Shown: positions 7,273 through 17,165, counted from the stretch's first letter. The stretch is 64,000 nucleotides of DNA from Marinobacterium nitratireducens (GCF_014645375.1 NZ_BMLT01000001.1:554835-618834); one strand, 5' to 3'. Numbers and translations: made by a program. Notes: generated from the letters alone by a model not told the origin.

Positions 7273-8439
7273 TTAGCCTGATATAGGGAACGGCATAGCC
7301 GGGTCCGGTCTGCCGTCGATCCAGGTCTGCCGTACGTTCAGGCCTTCATCCAGCAGCACGAGGCTGGCGTCGTAGCCTGCCCGCACCCGTCCAAGGCGGG
7401 TCCCAAGCCCCAGAAACTCGGCCGGATAGCGTGATGCCATGCGCAGACTCTCCTCCAGCGGCAGGCCCAGCAGTTCGATACTGTTGCGCACTGCGCTGGC
7501 CATATCGAGATCCGACCCCGCCAGAACCCCTTCAGGGGAACTCACCTTGCCTCCCTCGCGTACGATCCGCTGTCCCAGCAGCTCGAATTCGTGGCCCCGG
7601 GCCCCTACGGTCTGAACCGCGTCGGTCACCATCATCATCTTGCCCGGCGCCTTGGCGCGAATGGCCACGCGCAAGGTTGCCGGGTGGACATGGTGGCCGT
7701 CGACGATAAGGCCGCACCAGCTGTCGTTATCGTCGAGTGCCGCGCCAACTGCACCGGGAGCGCGACTGGTCAGCGGTGACATGGCGTTGAACAGATGGGT
7801 AAAGCCCCGCAGCCCCTCTTCCAGCGCCGCGCCAATCTCGTCGAAGGTGGCCGCCGTATGACCCGCGGCCACCAGCACTCCTGCTTCATGCAGGCGCCGG
7901 ATAAAACCCGGCGGTGTCACTTCGGGCGCCAACGTCACCAGAGTCACGCCGTCTCGGCCCAGACCGGTCAGCAAGTCCAGTGCGTCGGATTCGGGCTCGC
8001 GCAACACCGCCTCCGGGTGAATCCCGCTGCGCGCCCGATTGAGGTAAGGACCTTCAAGATGAATACCCAGCGCGCCGGGAACAGACTCGAGCGCCTCTCG
8101 CGCGGCCCTGATGGCCCGCTCCATCACTGCGCGGCGGTCGCTGATCAGGGTGGGCATAAAACCGGTGGTACCGAAACGGCGGTGGGCACGACCGATCGCG
8201 GCGATACCTTCGACATCCGGGCGGTCGTTAAACAGCACGCCGGCGCCACCGTTGACCTGGGTGTCGATAAATCCCGGCACCAGCAGGCCGCCGCCAAGAT
8301 CGTAGGCCGGCAGTGCCGCGGGCACCGCTTGCTGCGGCAGCAGCGATTCGATGCTGCCGCCATCGATCAGCACCGCATGATCCTCGAGCATGCGTTCGCC
8401 GTCGAAAACCCGCCCACGGGTCAGTGCATAGCGCATCAT
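7273..8439 (-). CDS. nagA: N-acetylglucosamine-6-phosphate deacetylase
   Basis: NagA removes acetate from N-acetylglucosamine 6-phosphate to give glucosamine 6-phosphate in the cytoplasm. The 388-residue amidohydrolase shows PGFIDTQVNGG after the N-terminal beta domain, the HLEGPYLNRARSG motif with the metal-binding Glu, AAGHTAATFDE, GFTHLFNAMSP, the VDGHHVHP segment, and the catalytic Asp in VTDAVQTVG. The start at 8439 overlaps the stop of the upstream kinase as ATGA, with GGGAGG a few bases before it; the long upstream extension is Arg-rich and unlikely. The kinase-deacetylase pairing gives a two-step route from free N-acetylglucosamine. No nagB or transporter is in view. Confidence 0.95.
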   Translation of the reverse strand: MMRYALTRGRVFDGERMLEDHAVLIDGGSIESLLPQQAVPAALPAYDLGGGLLVPGFIDTQVNGGAGVLFNDRPDVEGIAAIGRAHRRFGTTGFMPTLISDRRAVMERAIRAAREALESVPGALGIHLEGPYLNRARSGIHPEAVLREPESDALDLLTGLGRDGVTLVTLAPEVTPPGFIRRLHEAGVLVAAGHTAATFDEIGAALEEGLRGFTHLFNAMSPLTSRAPGAVGAALDDNDSWCGLIVDGHHVHPATLRVAIRAKAPGKMMMVTDAVQTVGARGHEFELLGQRIVREGGKVSSPEGVLAGSDLDMASAVRNSIELLGLPLEESLRMASRYPAEFLGLGTRLGRVRAGYDASLVLLDEGLNVRQTWIDGRPDPAMPFPISG

Positions 8440-9326
8440 TTCTGCCTCCCTGTTTCGAATCCACGCCGTGCCAGCAGCAGTGCTCCGTCCATGGCGTCGC
8501 CGGCGGCATCGACGAGGTGCGCGCGCTGCGCCGGTGACAGCCACGGCTCGATCGCAGCAGCGAGCCCGCCCATCAGGCAGATACGCTCCATGCCAAGCGC
8601 CAGCAGCCGTTCGACAAGGGCACCGGCCTCGCCTGCGCTCTGCCGGACCAGCCCCAGCGCCATCTCGTCGCCCGCATTCGCCTGCTCCAGCACCAGCGGC
8701 GCAAAGGCGCCGTAGTCGCCCGGCTGCGCCTGTTCCGACCAGTTCAGCAGCGCCAGGGGCGAATCATCGAATCGCGCCATCAGTGCTCGGCTGAGCGAGC
8801 CCGCCGCAATCACGCCTTCGTGGGCCAGCAATGACTGACGCACCGCGTTCAGCCCCAGCCAGGCGCCGCTGCCCTGATCCGATATCATGAACCCCCAACC
8901 GCCCACCGATAAAAAGCCGCCGTCGCGGTAGCCCAGAGCGCAGGATCCGGTTCCGAGAATCAGGATACCACCGTCGGCGCCGGCGTGAGCGCCCAGGCAG
9001 GCGGCGTGAGCATCGGTTTCGAGCACCACCCCCGCAAAAGGATTCGGGAAAGCCAGCACCTGGGATTTTCTCGCCTCATCGACCGCGCCAGCCAGGCCAA
9101 AACCGGCATAGATACGCGCCAGCACGCTGCGATCGAGCCCGGCGGCTCCGAGGGCCTGGCCGCAGGCCTGCAGAATGGACGCATAGGCCCTATCCACGCC
9201 AAGGCGAACGTTGGCGCTACCCGCCTGCCCCTCGCCAAGCACCCGGCCGTCAAGATCGGTCAGCCTGGCCCGGCAGGAGGTACCGCCACCATCGACTCCC
9301 AGCAAATAAAAATCCCGGTTTCCCAT
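8436..9326 (-). CDS. N-acetylglucosamine kinase, BadF/BadG/BcrA ATPase type
   Basis: A 296-residue ASKHA-fold kinase expected to phosphorylate N-acetylglucosamine or glucosamine at O6. Phosphate-binding motif 1 is LLGVDGGGTSCRARL at the N terminus; phosphate 2 is ILGTGSCALGY, followed by the GGWGFMISDQGSGAWLG segment typical of this kinase family; the adenosine motif is LMGGLAAAIEPWL. The ATG at 9326 has GGGAGA 8 bases upstream and gives the expected length. Its stop overlaps the nagA start, so translation is probably coupled. Kinases of this family with nagA replace PTS uptake in many non-enteric gammaproteobacteria. Confidence 0.88.
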   Translation of the reverse strand: MGNRDFYLLGVDGGGTSCRARLTDLDGRVLGEGQAGSANVRLGVDRAYASILQACGQALGAAGLDRSVLARIYAGFGLAGAVDEARKSQVLAFPNPFAGVVLETDAHAACLGAHAGADGGILILGTGSCALGYRDGGFLSVGGWGFMISDQGSGAWLGLNAVRQSLLAHEGVIAAGSLSRALMARFDDSPLALLNWSEQAQPGDYGAFAPLVLEQANAGDEMALGLVRQSAGEAGALVERLLALGMERICLMGGLAAAIEPWLSPAQRAHLVDAAGDAMDGALLLARRGFETGRQK

Positions 9327-9530
9327 GCACAATCTCCCGTGAAAGGACGGATTGTAACCATTCACGCGGAGCGATGCCTGTATCGGTGGAATCAAGGGCC
9401 CTAAGTCCTGCTCGCGGCCATCATCATGGTTTCGACGCTGATTTCCCTGATCGCGGTGATGCGGCTATCCACGATTTACCTCTGACTCTGGTAGGATGGC
9501 CGCCTTCAGGATTCGCCAGGACAGATACGC

Positions 9531-10379
9531 ATGGAGAAAAGCATACTGATCACCGGCTGCTCGAGCGGTATCGGCCATCATGCCGCGCTGGCATTGCGCG
9601 AGCGCGGTTACCGGGTGTTCGCCACGGCGCGCAAAAGCCAGGACGTTGCGCACCTCGAGGAACAGGGGTTCGAGTCCTGCCTGCTGGACCTCGACGATTC
9701 GGCGTCGATCGATGCCGCTCTCGCCTGGGTGCTCGCACAGACCGGCGGTACGCTCTATGCGCTGTTCAGCAACGGTGCCTACGGCCAACCCGGTGCCGTC
9801 GAGGATCTGAGCCGCGATGTGCTGCGGGCACAGTTCGAAACCAATCTGTTCGGCACGCACGAACTGACCTGCAAGGTGATTCCGGTCATGCGCCGGCAGG
9901 GTTACGGCCGTATCGTTCAGCACAGTTCCGTGCTGGGACTGGTCACCTTCAAGTACCGGGGCGCCTACAACGCTTCGAAATTCGCGCTCGAAGGGCTGAC
10001 CGATACGCTCAGGCTCGAGCTCAGCGATACCAACATCCGGGTATCCCTGATCGATACCGGCCCGATCTTCAGCAAGTTCCGCGAAAATGCCTATCGCAAG
10101 TTTCGCGAGAATATCGATACCGTCAACAGTGCCCACCGCACGATCTATGAGGCGGTCGAACGACGCCTTGCGGCCAATGGCCCGCAGAAAAAGGACCCCT
10201 TTACCAAACGTCCCGAAGCCGTGCTGGAGAAGGTGGTGCTGGCGCTGGAGTCTCCCCGTCCCCGCCCGCGTTACTATGTGACGTCGTCGACGGTTCTGTT
10301 CGCCTACCTTCGACGCCTGCTGTCCAGCCGGGCGCTGGACCGACTGCTCAACGCGATTTCCGACCGCGAGAATCGGTAA
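9531..10379 (+). CDS. Short-chain dehydrogenase/reductase (SDR)
   Basis: A 282-residue classical SDR with the cofactor motif TGCSSGIG (about 8-15), the downstream NGAYGQPGAVED segment, and the active-site Ser with YNASK in the usual spacing (SSVLGLVTFKYRGAYNASK). Arg in FATARK after the second strand favours NADP(H). The C-terminal part beyond residue 200 is longer than the minimal fold and rich in Arg. The substrate is unknown; similar proteins act on steroids, retinol-like lipids or fatty acyl compounds. AGGAC precedes the ATG. It stands alone, converging on the metalloprotease gene. Confidence 0.88.
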   Translation: MEKSILITGCSSGIGHHAALALRERGYRVFATARKSQDVAHLEEQGFESCLLDLDDSASIDAALAWVLAQTGGTLYALFSNGAYGQPGAVEDLSRDVLRAQFETNLFGTHELTCKVIPVMRRQGYGRIVQHSSVLGLVTFKYRGAYNASKFALEGLTDTLRLELSDTNIRVSLIDTGPIFSKFRENAYRKFRENIDTVNSAHRTIYEAVERRLAANGPQKKDPFTKRPEAVLEKVVLALESPRPRPRYYVTSSTVLFAYLRRLLSSRALDRLLNAISDRENR

Positions 10380-10420
10380 GTTTGGTGAATGAGCAGGCGC
10401 GGCGCCCCTGCCGCGATCGC

Positions 10421-10448
10421 GACCCCGGACCGGTTCCGGTCCAGGGTC
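10421..10448. terminator. Hairpin between convergent SDR and metalloprotease genes
   Basis: GACCC-C-GGACCGG (10421-10433) pairs with CCGGTCC-A-GGGTC (10436-10448) with one internal mismatch. The symmetric stem lies between two convergent genes and could serve both strands; no T-run is present. Confidence 0.5.
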
Positions 10449-10491
10449 GAGCGCCGGCGTTACCGGCCTGCCTCAGACCTGGGACCTGGCA

Positions 10492-12858
10492 TCAGCAGCC
10501 TTTCTTCGGATGGCATTTACCACCGCCTCCGGTGTCGCCACCGCCGTCACTGCCGCCGTTCGGACTCAGGCTGATGTTGACCGTGGCGGTTGCCGAGTGG
10601 CCGTTACCGTCGATAACGGTATAAGTAAAGCTGTCGCCGCCACGCTTGCTGCCGCTGCTGTAAACCAGCTGCAAACCGCCGTCCGACAGCACCACCGAAC
10701 CCTTGCTGCCCTGAGTGAAACTGTCGATGATCAGCGTGTCCCCGTCCGGGTCGCTGTCGTTGGCCAGCACATCAATGGTCAGCGAGCTGTTGAGGGCGAC
10801 ATCGACGCTGTCATCCAGCGCCACCGGCGGGTCGTTCACTTCGTTGACGGTTACCGTGACCGTTGCCGGAGCTGAGTCGGCGTAGCCGTCGGTAACGGTA
10901 TAAGTGAAGCTATCGACGCCGAAGAAGCCGTCCACCGGCGTGTACACCAGGCTGTCGCCACTCTGCGCTACGCTGCCGCTGCTTCCCTGCCCGAACGATT
11001 GGATGGCCAGCGCACCGCCATCCGGGTCGCTGTCGTTACCCAGCACGGCAATGGCGACAGCCTGGTTCTCGTCGGTGACGGCGCTGTCATCCGAAGCACT
11101 GGGGGCCTGGTTGGCCAGTGTCGTGGCGGAGCGAATGGCTGACCATGCGGTTTCGTTACCGGCCCCGTCCCTCGCCTTCACCTGGAAACCGTAGCTGGTA
11201 TCCGGCTGCAGTGCGGTCGCACTGTAGGTGGTGCCGCTTTGCCAGCCACTGTCGCTGCAGCCGGGACCGGCAATCGCACACTGGAAGTAGTACTGCACGA
11301 TCCCGGAATCGTCGGTCGCCGGATTCGCTTCCATATCGATCCGGCTGGCGCTTTGTGCCGTCGGCACGCTCGCCCACCAGCCAGCCTGATTCGGCGTCGG
11401 CGGTGTGGTATCGGCCATGGCCGGCTGCACCGTACCGGAAATAAAATACATGCCAAGGCTGCCGTAATCGCTGTAGGGGCTGTCAGCGTTGCCAACGCCG
11501 GTAACCGCCAGGTAATAGCGGCCGGCCGACAGGTAGGCGCCCATGATCTGCGCGATGGTCTCATCCTGCGGATCCGCGCCGGTGATCCAGTTGCCCTGTG
11601 CGTCAAAGAGGCTCAGCTCGATATCGAGGTTGGCGCCGCGCCGGCTGTCGCGGTAGAAGGCCTCCCAGGCCGGAATCGCATTGAAGCTGACGTAGCCCTC
11701 GGCGGTATCGAACCAGAAGTAATCGACATCGTCGCGGCTTTCGATCACACCCTTGTTGGCCGGATTGAGGTTGTGCGGGTCGATTTCCGGGAAAGTCACG
11801 TAGACGGTACCATCCGGGTCGATGTCCAGCGCCGTGGCGGTGCCGATGCTGTTACCGTGATCATCCTCGCGCAGGCCGAGCTTGCCGGTAATGATCGCCA
11901 CATCGTCCTGGGTCTCGCTGGCGTCCGGGTATTCGCCCTTGCTCCACTGAGTGACGTTTTTCTGGTATCCCACGCCCATAATCGGCGCCCAGGATACGTA
12001 GCCTGTACCGTGACCGCTGTAGTAGCCCACGGAGGACGTCGCATCATGGTTGAGTCCCAGGTTGTGCCCGAACTCGTGACTGGCCGCCTCAGCCACATAG
12101 GGCGCAAAACCACCACCGAGGTTATCGAAATAGACCAGCGCGGGCTGATAATAGCTGTAGTAGGACGCGCCCCAGACGCCCACATAGGCCACGCCGCCAG
12201 CGCCCTGGGCCGGCATTGCAGCGCCATACTCGTCGGTGTCCTCGGTAATCAGCAGGTGCCCGGTGGTCGGACCGAAGCTGCCGGGATCCTCGGTGGTGAC
12301 ATCGATATCGAACGGCGCCATGTCCTCGGCGACGCGATGCCAGATTTCGGCGATGGCGGCTCTCTCGCTGGCACTGAAGCTTGCGGGATTGCCGTCGGTG
12401 TCGAAGGGGCGCGCGTACAGCGTACTGCCGCTCCAGGCCGTGCCGCTGATCTGATGACCGTCGAAATCAAGAAACACCACCTTGTCCGCACCGGGGCGGC
12501 TGTGCAGCACGAAGGTGTCCTCCGGCGCCACCGCCTGGGGCTCGAACGAACTGCTGCCGGACGCTCCATCGACCTCGTCGGGCAGGACGGTATCTTCGTA
12601 ATAGATAGCCCCTTCTGCGTCGACGCGCAGGAATTCGTAGTCGACGGCCGGAATGTCGAACCGCTCCAGCCATTGCAGGGCCCGTTGCTGGGCCGGGTAC
12701 GGCAGCCGCTCGATCTGACTCTTCAGCCGTCCGGGCGGCAAATGATCCGGGTTGCCATCGAAGCCGCTGCCCCCCGGTGCGGCCGCCACCTGGGCGCCTC
12801 CGGCCAGTAGCAGGGAGGCAAGACACCCGGCGAGCGGGGCTTTGCGTCTGCTGTTCAT
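10492..12858 (-). CDS. Secreted zinc metalloprotease with FnIII-like and cadherin-like repeats
   Basis: A 788-residue exported protease. A signal peptide (about 1-27) is followed by a pro-region, then a metzincin-type catalytic domain with HEFGHNLGLNH (His261, Glu262, His265, His271) and a probable Met-turn, SWAPIMG, near residue 294. After it come a pre-peptidase-C-like beta region (about 330-480), a fibronectin-III-like domain (about 483-582), and two tandem cadherin/VCBS-type repeats (about 585-673 and 676-764), each with the NDSDPDG motif. The tail is Gly/Ser-rich and ends in GKCHPKKGC. The start is placed where the signal peptide begins, with GGAG 8 bases upstream. The likely role is extracellular protein degradation; the repeats suggest surface or matrix contact. 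Confidence 0.88.
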   Translation of the reverse strand: MNSRRKAPLAGCLASLLLAGGAQVAAAPGGSGFDGNPDHLPPGRLKSQIERLPYPAQQRALQWLERFDIPAVDYEFLRVDAEGAIYYEDTVLPDEVDGASGSSSFEPQAVAPEDTFVLHSRPGADKVVFLDFDGHQISGTAWSGSTLYARPFDTDGNPASFSASERAAIAEIWHRVAEDMAPFDIDVTTEDPGSFGPTTGHLLITEDTDEYGAAMPAQGAGGVAYVGVWGASYYSYYQPALVYFDNLGGGFAPYVAEAASHEFGHNLGLNHDATSSVGYYSGHGTGYVSWAPIMGVGYQKNVTQWSKGEYPDASETQDDVAIITGKLGLREDDHGNSIGTATALDIDPDGTVYVTFPEIDPHNLNPANKGVIESRDDVDYFWFDTAEGYVSFNAIPAWEAFYRDSRRGANLDIELSLFDAQGNWITGADPQDETIAQIMGAYLSAGRYYLAVTGVGNADSPYSDYGSLGMYFISGTVQPAMADTTPPTPNQAGWWASVPTAQSASRIDMEANPATDDSGIVQYYFQCAIAGPGCSDSGWQSGTTYSATALQPDTSYGFQVKARDGAGNETAWSAIRSATTLANQAPSASDDSAVTDENQAVAIAVLGNDSDPDGGALAIQSFGQGSSGSVAQSGDSLVYTPVDGFFGVDSFTYTVTDGYADSAPATVTVTVNEVNDPPVALDDSVDVALNSSLTIDVLANDSDPDGDTLIIDSFTQGSKGSVVLSDGGLQLVYSSGSKRGGDSFTYTVIDGNGHSATATVNISLSPNGGSDGGGDTGGGGKCHPKKGC

Positions 12859-13049
12859 CCTGAAGTCTCCTTGCGTGTGCTGCCGCCGGAGGGCGGCATC
12901 GCTTTTCCTGGTGAGAGGTGTTCCGTATTTTCCGGCACTGCCGGATTCCGGCAACGTCCCCCGAATAATAGAACAATTACTCAACTATAAGTCGACCGGT
13001 GTTCACAAACCTTGACAGCCTGTCGCCCGAAAAAGGGGATAAATGCAGC

Positions 13050-13130
13050 GAGCCCCGCCGGTCAGGCAGGGCTCGGAGTCAGGAGCACTCATAAGGGGAC
13101 TGCCGAACGGCAGCCTTTGCAATAGGCTGC
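13050..13130 (-). terminator. Hairpin cluster downstream of prpE
   Basis: After the prpE stop (minus strand) several inverted repeats follow: GCAGCC/GGCTGC (13110-13115 and 13125-13130), the partly overlapping CTGCCG/CGGCAG (13100-13113), and GAGCCC/GGGCTC (13050-13055 and 13069-13074). The first two are mutually exclusive stems. T-tracts are poor, so this is a terminator-like region of moderate confidence. Confidence 0.45.
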
Positions 13131-13134
13131 GGCC

Positions 13135-15030
13135 TCAGCCCTTGCTGACCAGGCCGCGACGATCCAGCGCCGCTTCGATTTCGTCAAGGCTGGTCGGGTC
13201 ATCAATGGTCGACGGGATGCTGTAGCTCTGGCCGTCGGCGATCTGACGCAGCAGCTTGCGCAGAATCTTGCCCGAGCGCGTCTTGGGCAGCCGCTGCACC
13301 ACCAGCACTCGGCGGAAGCACGCAACCGCACCAATGGCATCGCGCACCCGGCCCACCAGCTCGGCCTCCAGATCGGCTTCGTTAACCTCGACGCCATCCT
13401 TGAGCAGCACCAGACCGACCGGCTGCTGCCCCTTGAGCGAGTCGGCGATGCCGATCACCGCGCATTCGGCGACCGCCGGGTGCCCGGCGACGACCTCCTC
13501 CATTTCACCGGTGGAAAGGCGGTGGCCGGCAACGTTGATGACATCGTCGGTGCGTCCCATGATGAACACATAGCCGTCCTCGTCGATATAGCCACCGTCG
13601 CCGGAGCAGTAGTAGCCGGGAAAGTCTCTGAGATAACCGCTGCGAAAACGTTCGAAGTCGCCCCAGACCGTCGGCAGGCATCCCGGCGGCAGTGGCAGTT
13701 TCAGCGCCACGCTGCCCTGCTCGCCGGCCGGCAGCGGCTTGCCTTCCGGATCGAGAATCTGCACGTTGAAGCCAGGAATGGGTACCGTTGCCGAACCCGG
13801 CTTGGGCTCGAAGGCTTCGATTCCCATCGGGTTGCCGCAGATGGCCCAGCCGGTTTCAGTCTGCCACCAGTGATCGACAACCGGCTTGCCGGTGACTTCC
13901 AGCGTCCAGTGGTAGGTCGGCGGATCGAGACGTTCGCCGGCCATGAAGATGGTCTTGAGCCTGGACAGGTCGTACCGCTCGAGCAGCTTGCCCTGCGGAT
14001 CCTCCTTCTTGATGGCCCGGAAGGCTGTCGGCGCGGCGAACAGCGCCTTGACGCCGTAGTCGGCGCAGACACGCCAGAAGGCGCCGGCATCCGGCGTGCG
14101 TACCGGCTTGCCTTCGTAAACCAGGGTGGTGCAGCCGCTGAACAGCGGTGCGTAAACGATGTAGGAATGCCCCACCACCCAGCCGACATCGGACGCCGCC
14201 CAGAATACATCGCCCGGTTCCATGTCGTAGATGGCTTTCATCGAGTAGCGCAGCGCCACCGCATGACCACCGTTGTCACGCACCACACCCTTGGGCTTGC
14301 CGGTGGTGCCGGAGGTGTAGAGGATGTAGAGGGGGTCCGTTCCCTGAACCTTCACGCAGTCGGCGGGCTGCGCCTGCGCCACCGCCTCGTTCCAGTCCAG
14401 ATCGCGGCCCGGCACCATCTGGGCGACGACCTGCGGGCGCTGATACACGACACAGCATTGCGGTTTGTGACTCGAACGCACGATGGCGTCGTCCAGCAGC
14501 GGCTTATACGGAATCAGCTTGTCGACCTCGATGCCGCAGGACGCCGTGACCACCACCTTCGGTTCGGCGTCCTCGATGCGTACCGCCAGCTCCGGCGCGG
14601 CAAAGCCGCCGAACACCACCGAGTGCACCGCACCGAGACGCGCCACGGCCAGCATCGCGATGACGGCCTGCGGGATCATCGGCATATAGATCACCACCCG
14701 GTCGCCCTTTTCGACGCCCTGCGCCCTGAGTACGCCGGCAAAGCGCGCCACCTCCTCGGTCAGCTCGAGGTAGCTGTAACGCGCAACGGTACCGGTGACC
14801 GGGGAGTCATAGATGATTGCGGTCTGGTCGCCGCGCCCCTGTTCGACATGAACGTCGAGCGCGAGGTAGGCGGTGTTGAGCTCGCCGTCGGCAAACCAGC
14901 GGTCGATACCGTTGTCATCCTTCGACAGCACCTGCCGAGGAGCCCGGTACCAATTCAACGCCCCTGCCTTGTCGGCCCAGAACGCTTGCGGGTTATCGAT
15001 CGATTCTCGATATTCGGTCTGATAAGACAT
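13135..15030 (-). CDS. prpE: Propionyl-CoA synthetase (acetyl-CoA synthetase family)
   Basis: PrpE activates propionate to propionyl-CoA through an acyl-adenylate. At 631 residues it matches the usual PrpE length. The AMP-binding signature YTSGTTGKPKG is followed by VVRDNGGHAVAL, characteristic of PrpE rather than Acs; WWQTETGWAICGNP is the adenine-contact motif, and the C-terminal domain ends in RLPKTRSGKILRKLLR with the adenylation Lys that Sir2/Pat systems regulate by acetylation. The start at MSYQTEYRESI is chosen because family members begin there. No prpBCD genes are adjacent, so methylcitrate-cycle partners must lie elsewhere. Confidence 0.9.
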   Translation of the reverse strand: MSYQTEYRESIDNPQAFWADKAGALNWYRAPRQVLSKDDNGIDRWFADGELNTAYLALDVHVEQGRGDQTAIIYDSPVTGTVARYSYLELTEEVARFAGVLRAQGVEKGDRVVIYMPMIPQAVIAMLAVARLGAVHSVVFGGFAAPELAVRIEDAEPKVVVTASCGIEVDKLIPYKPLLDDAIVRSSHKPQCCVVYQRPQVVAQMVPGRDLDWNEAVAQAQPADCVKVQGTDPLYILYTSGTTGKPKGVVRDNGGHAVALRYSMKAIYDMEPGDVFWAASDVGWVVGHSYIVYAPLFSGCTTLVYEGKPVRTPDAGAFWRVCADYGVKALFAAPTAFRAIKKEDPQGKLLERYDLSRLKTIFMAGERLDPPTYHWTLEVTGKPVVDHWWQTETGWAICGNPMGIEAFEPKPGSATVPIPGFNVQILDPEGKPLPAGEQGSVALKLPLPPGCLPTVWGDFERFRSGYLRDFPGYYCSGDGGYIDEDGYVFIMGRTDDVINVAGHRLSTGEMEEVVAGHPAVAECAVIGIADSLKGQQPVGLVLLKDGVEVNEADLEAELVGRVRDAIGAVACFRRVLVVQRLPKTRSGKILRKLLRQIADGQSYSIPSTIDDPTSLDEIEAALDRRGLVSKG

Positions 15031-15294
15031 CTGAGGCCCCTTTATTGTTATCGCCTGTTTATCTGCGGGCCTAGGTATGATTGTTGACAGTTGGCCCTGA
15101 ATCAAGAGCAACCTTAATCAAAAATGGCGGGTTTTTAACCTAGACGAAAGGCTAAAAGGGGTGTTTTTGTTGATCTGCAGCAACTGAGGCGCGGCCGGCG
15201 CTCGACAGATTGTCGACAATCTAATGATTTTAGGGACCTGTAAGGCCCGAGCCGCGCGCAGCCCCCTGCGCTCGCACAGAGCGCGCAGCCGGAT

Positions 15295-16944
15295 TCACGC
15301 CACCGGAGAACCGAGCAGCCGGTTCAGCTCTATGACATCCTCGTGTTCGCCCATGCCCGCGATGATCTGCCGCTGCTCGTCGATAACGTCGCGCAGCACC
15401 TCGTCGGTGGTCAGGGGGTTGGCCAGTACCACGCGGAACACGGTGATGGCCTGGCGATGATAGCGCTCCGGCGTCAGCCGCGTACGGGAGACAAAGGCCT
15501 TGCCGTGTTCGCGCTGGGTCTTCTGCAGATGCCGGGTAATGCGATTGAGCGTTTCGTTGATGCGACGGCAGCTGTCGGCGTCGCCTTCGTTCAGCGCCTC
15601 GCGCGCCGCCGCCGGACACCAGCGATAGGTCAGGATATTGAGTTCGGGCTCTGTCACCAGCTCGAAGTCCTCGAGGGACTCGATGCGGTCGGCGAAGCGC
15701 CGCGCCAGATCGATGCCGTTGTCGATCAGCATGGCGTAGCCACGTTTGCCGATAATCTTCAGCGCCGAGTGTACCAGCATCGCCATGCCCGGACGGGAGC
15801 CCTCCAGCGTGGCGCTGCCAAGATCCTTGGAGCCCTCGCGGATAATGTACTGGGCGTGATGCTCGATGCTCTTCAGCGCCGCCGGGTCGCGGAACAGCAC
15901 AAGCCCGACGCCCATGGGCACGTAGAGCTGCTTGTGGGCGTCTATAGTGACCGAATCGGCACGCTCGATACCCTTCAGGCGCTCACGGTAACGTTCGGAA
16001 AACAGCGTCGGGCCGCCCCAGGCACCATCGACATGAAAATGCAGACCCTCGGCGGCGGCGATGTCGGCCAGAGCGTCGAGGGGGTCTATATTGCCGGTTT
16101 CGGTGGTGCCCGCGACGCCCACCAGCGCAAAGGGGCGAATACCCCGTTGCCGCAGGCGGGTAATGGTGGCTTCGAGCGCATCCGGCCGGATGCGGTTGCT
16201 GTCGTCGGTTTCCACCGCGACGATCTGGTCGCGACCGATGCCGAGCACGTCCGCCGCCTTGGCCAGGGAGTAATGCCCCCGCTCCGATACCAGCACCGCG
16301 GCGCCTTCGCAGCCGTAGTGCCGCATTGCGGCATACATGCCGGCCTTCATGATGCCGGGAAAGTCGCCATCGGGACCGAATGCGCGGTTGCGCGCCGCCC
16401 ACAGCGCGGTGATGTTGGCAACGGTGCCGCCGGAACAGAAAGCGCCGAGATGACGGTAACTGTCGTGCAGCCACTGGCCGTAGAATGCCTCGGGCTCGTC
16501 GTAGACCAGACGATGCAGCATGCCCAGCACCTGGCGTTCCAGCGGCGTGAAAGCCTTGGACGTTTCGGTTTTCACCAGGTTCTGGTTCAGCGCGATCATG
16601 ATCTTCGACAACGGAATCATGAAATACGGCAGCGCCGACGTCATGTGGCCGACAAAGCTCGGCGAGGCGGTATGCACCGACTGCGCCACCACCTTGTCGA
16701 GCAGAAACTCGGTCTGTTCGGAGACGTAAACCGGTTGCTCGGGTATCAGGGTGTCGCTGAAATCGCGCTCGATTTCGACGAGGTCCGTCTCTTCGGCAAC
16801 GATATGCTCCTGCAGAAAACCGGCAAGATTGGCCGATATGTCGTTTTCCAGTCGGCTCAGGGTAGACCCCGGCGCTTCCGGCACAGTGAAAATCCGCAGC
16901 AGATTTTCCATATTGACCTCGACAGCCTTCGCTTTCTTTTTCAT
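15295..16944 (-). CDS. panP: PLP-dependent decarboxylase, probable aspartate 1-decarboxylase PanP
   Basis: A 549-residue group II PLP decarboxylase of the glutamate/aspartate decarboxylase superfamily. FCSGGTVANITALWAARN is the cofactor phosphate region, HVDGAWGG carries the Asp contacting the PLP ring nitrogen, and VTIDAHKQLYVPMG contains the Schiff-base Lys. The N-terminal FVGHMTSALPYFMIPLSKIM segment and the length fit the PanP group, which replaces pyruvoyl PanD in beta-alanine synthesis for coenzyme A. AGGTGG precedes the chosen ATG. No pantothenate gene is adjacent. The exact substrate is inferred from similarity of pattern; glutamate or diaminobutyrate decarboxylase are alternatives. 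Confidence 0.72.
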   Translation of the reverse strand: MKKKAKAVEVNMENLLRIFTVPEAPGSTLSRLENDISANLAGFLQEHIVAEETDLVEIERDFSDTLIPEQPVYVSEQTEFLLDKVVAQSVHTASPSFVGHMTSALPYFMIPLSKIMIALNQNLVKTETSKAFTPLERQVLGMLHRLVYDEPEAFYGQWLHDSYRHLGAFCSGGTVANITALWAARNRAFGPDGDFPGIMKAGMYAAMRHYGCEGAAVLVSERGHYSLAKAADVLGIGRDQIVAVETDDSNRIRPDALEATITRLRQRGIRPFALVGVAGTTETGNIDPLDALADIAAAEGLHFHVDGAWGGPTLFSERYRERLKGIERADSVTIDAHKQLYVPMGVGLVLFRDPAALKSIEHHAQYIIREGSKDLGSATLEGSRPGMAMLVHSALKIIGKRGYAMLIDNGIDLARRFADRIESLEDFELVTEPELNILTYRWCPAAAREALNEGDADSCRRINETLNRITRHLQKTQREHGKAFVSRTRLTPERYHRQAITVFRVVLANPLTTDEVLRDVIDEQRQIIAGMGEHEDVIELNRLLGSPVA

Positions 16945-17165
16945 CTGTTCCACCTTCTGCAACCACTGCGACTGCCGTCGCGGGCGTGCAGATTCTACCC
17001 GTTTTAGCGGGAAAATATCCCGCAGCACAGCAAATTTTCCCGCACTGCACAAATCCGACGGGGCCGCGACGTCTCTTCGGGCGCTATTTGCGGTTTTTTC
17101 AAGTGTCCTTGAAGAGCACTCAGGAAATCGGGCAAGTTTTTGATTTACAATAGCGGACTTCGTTT

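Noticed and set aside
11239-12810. A 523-codon plus-strand frame opposite the metalloprotease
   Set aside because: The metalloprotease frame has a signal peptide, zinc motif and repeats; the opposite frame shows no domain.
16945-17165. Cobalamin riboswitch upstream of metH
   Set aside because: No B12-box-like conserved core was recognised in the gap, and the space is only about 220 bp.
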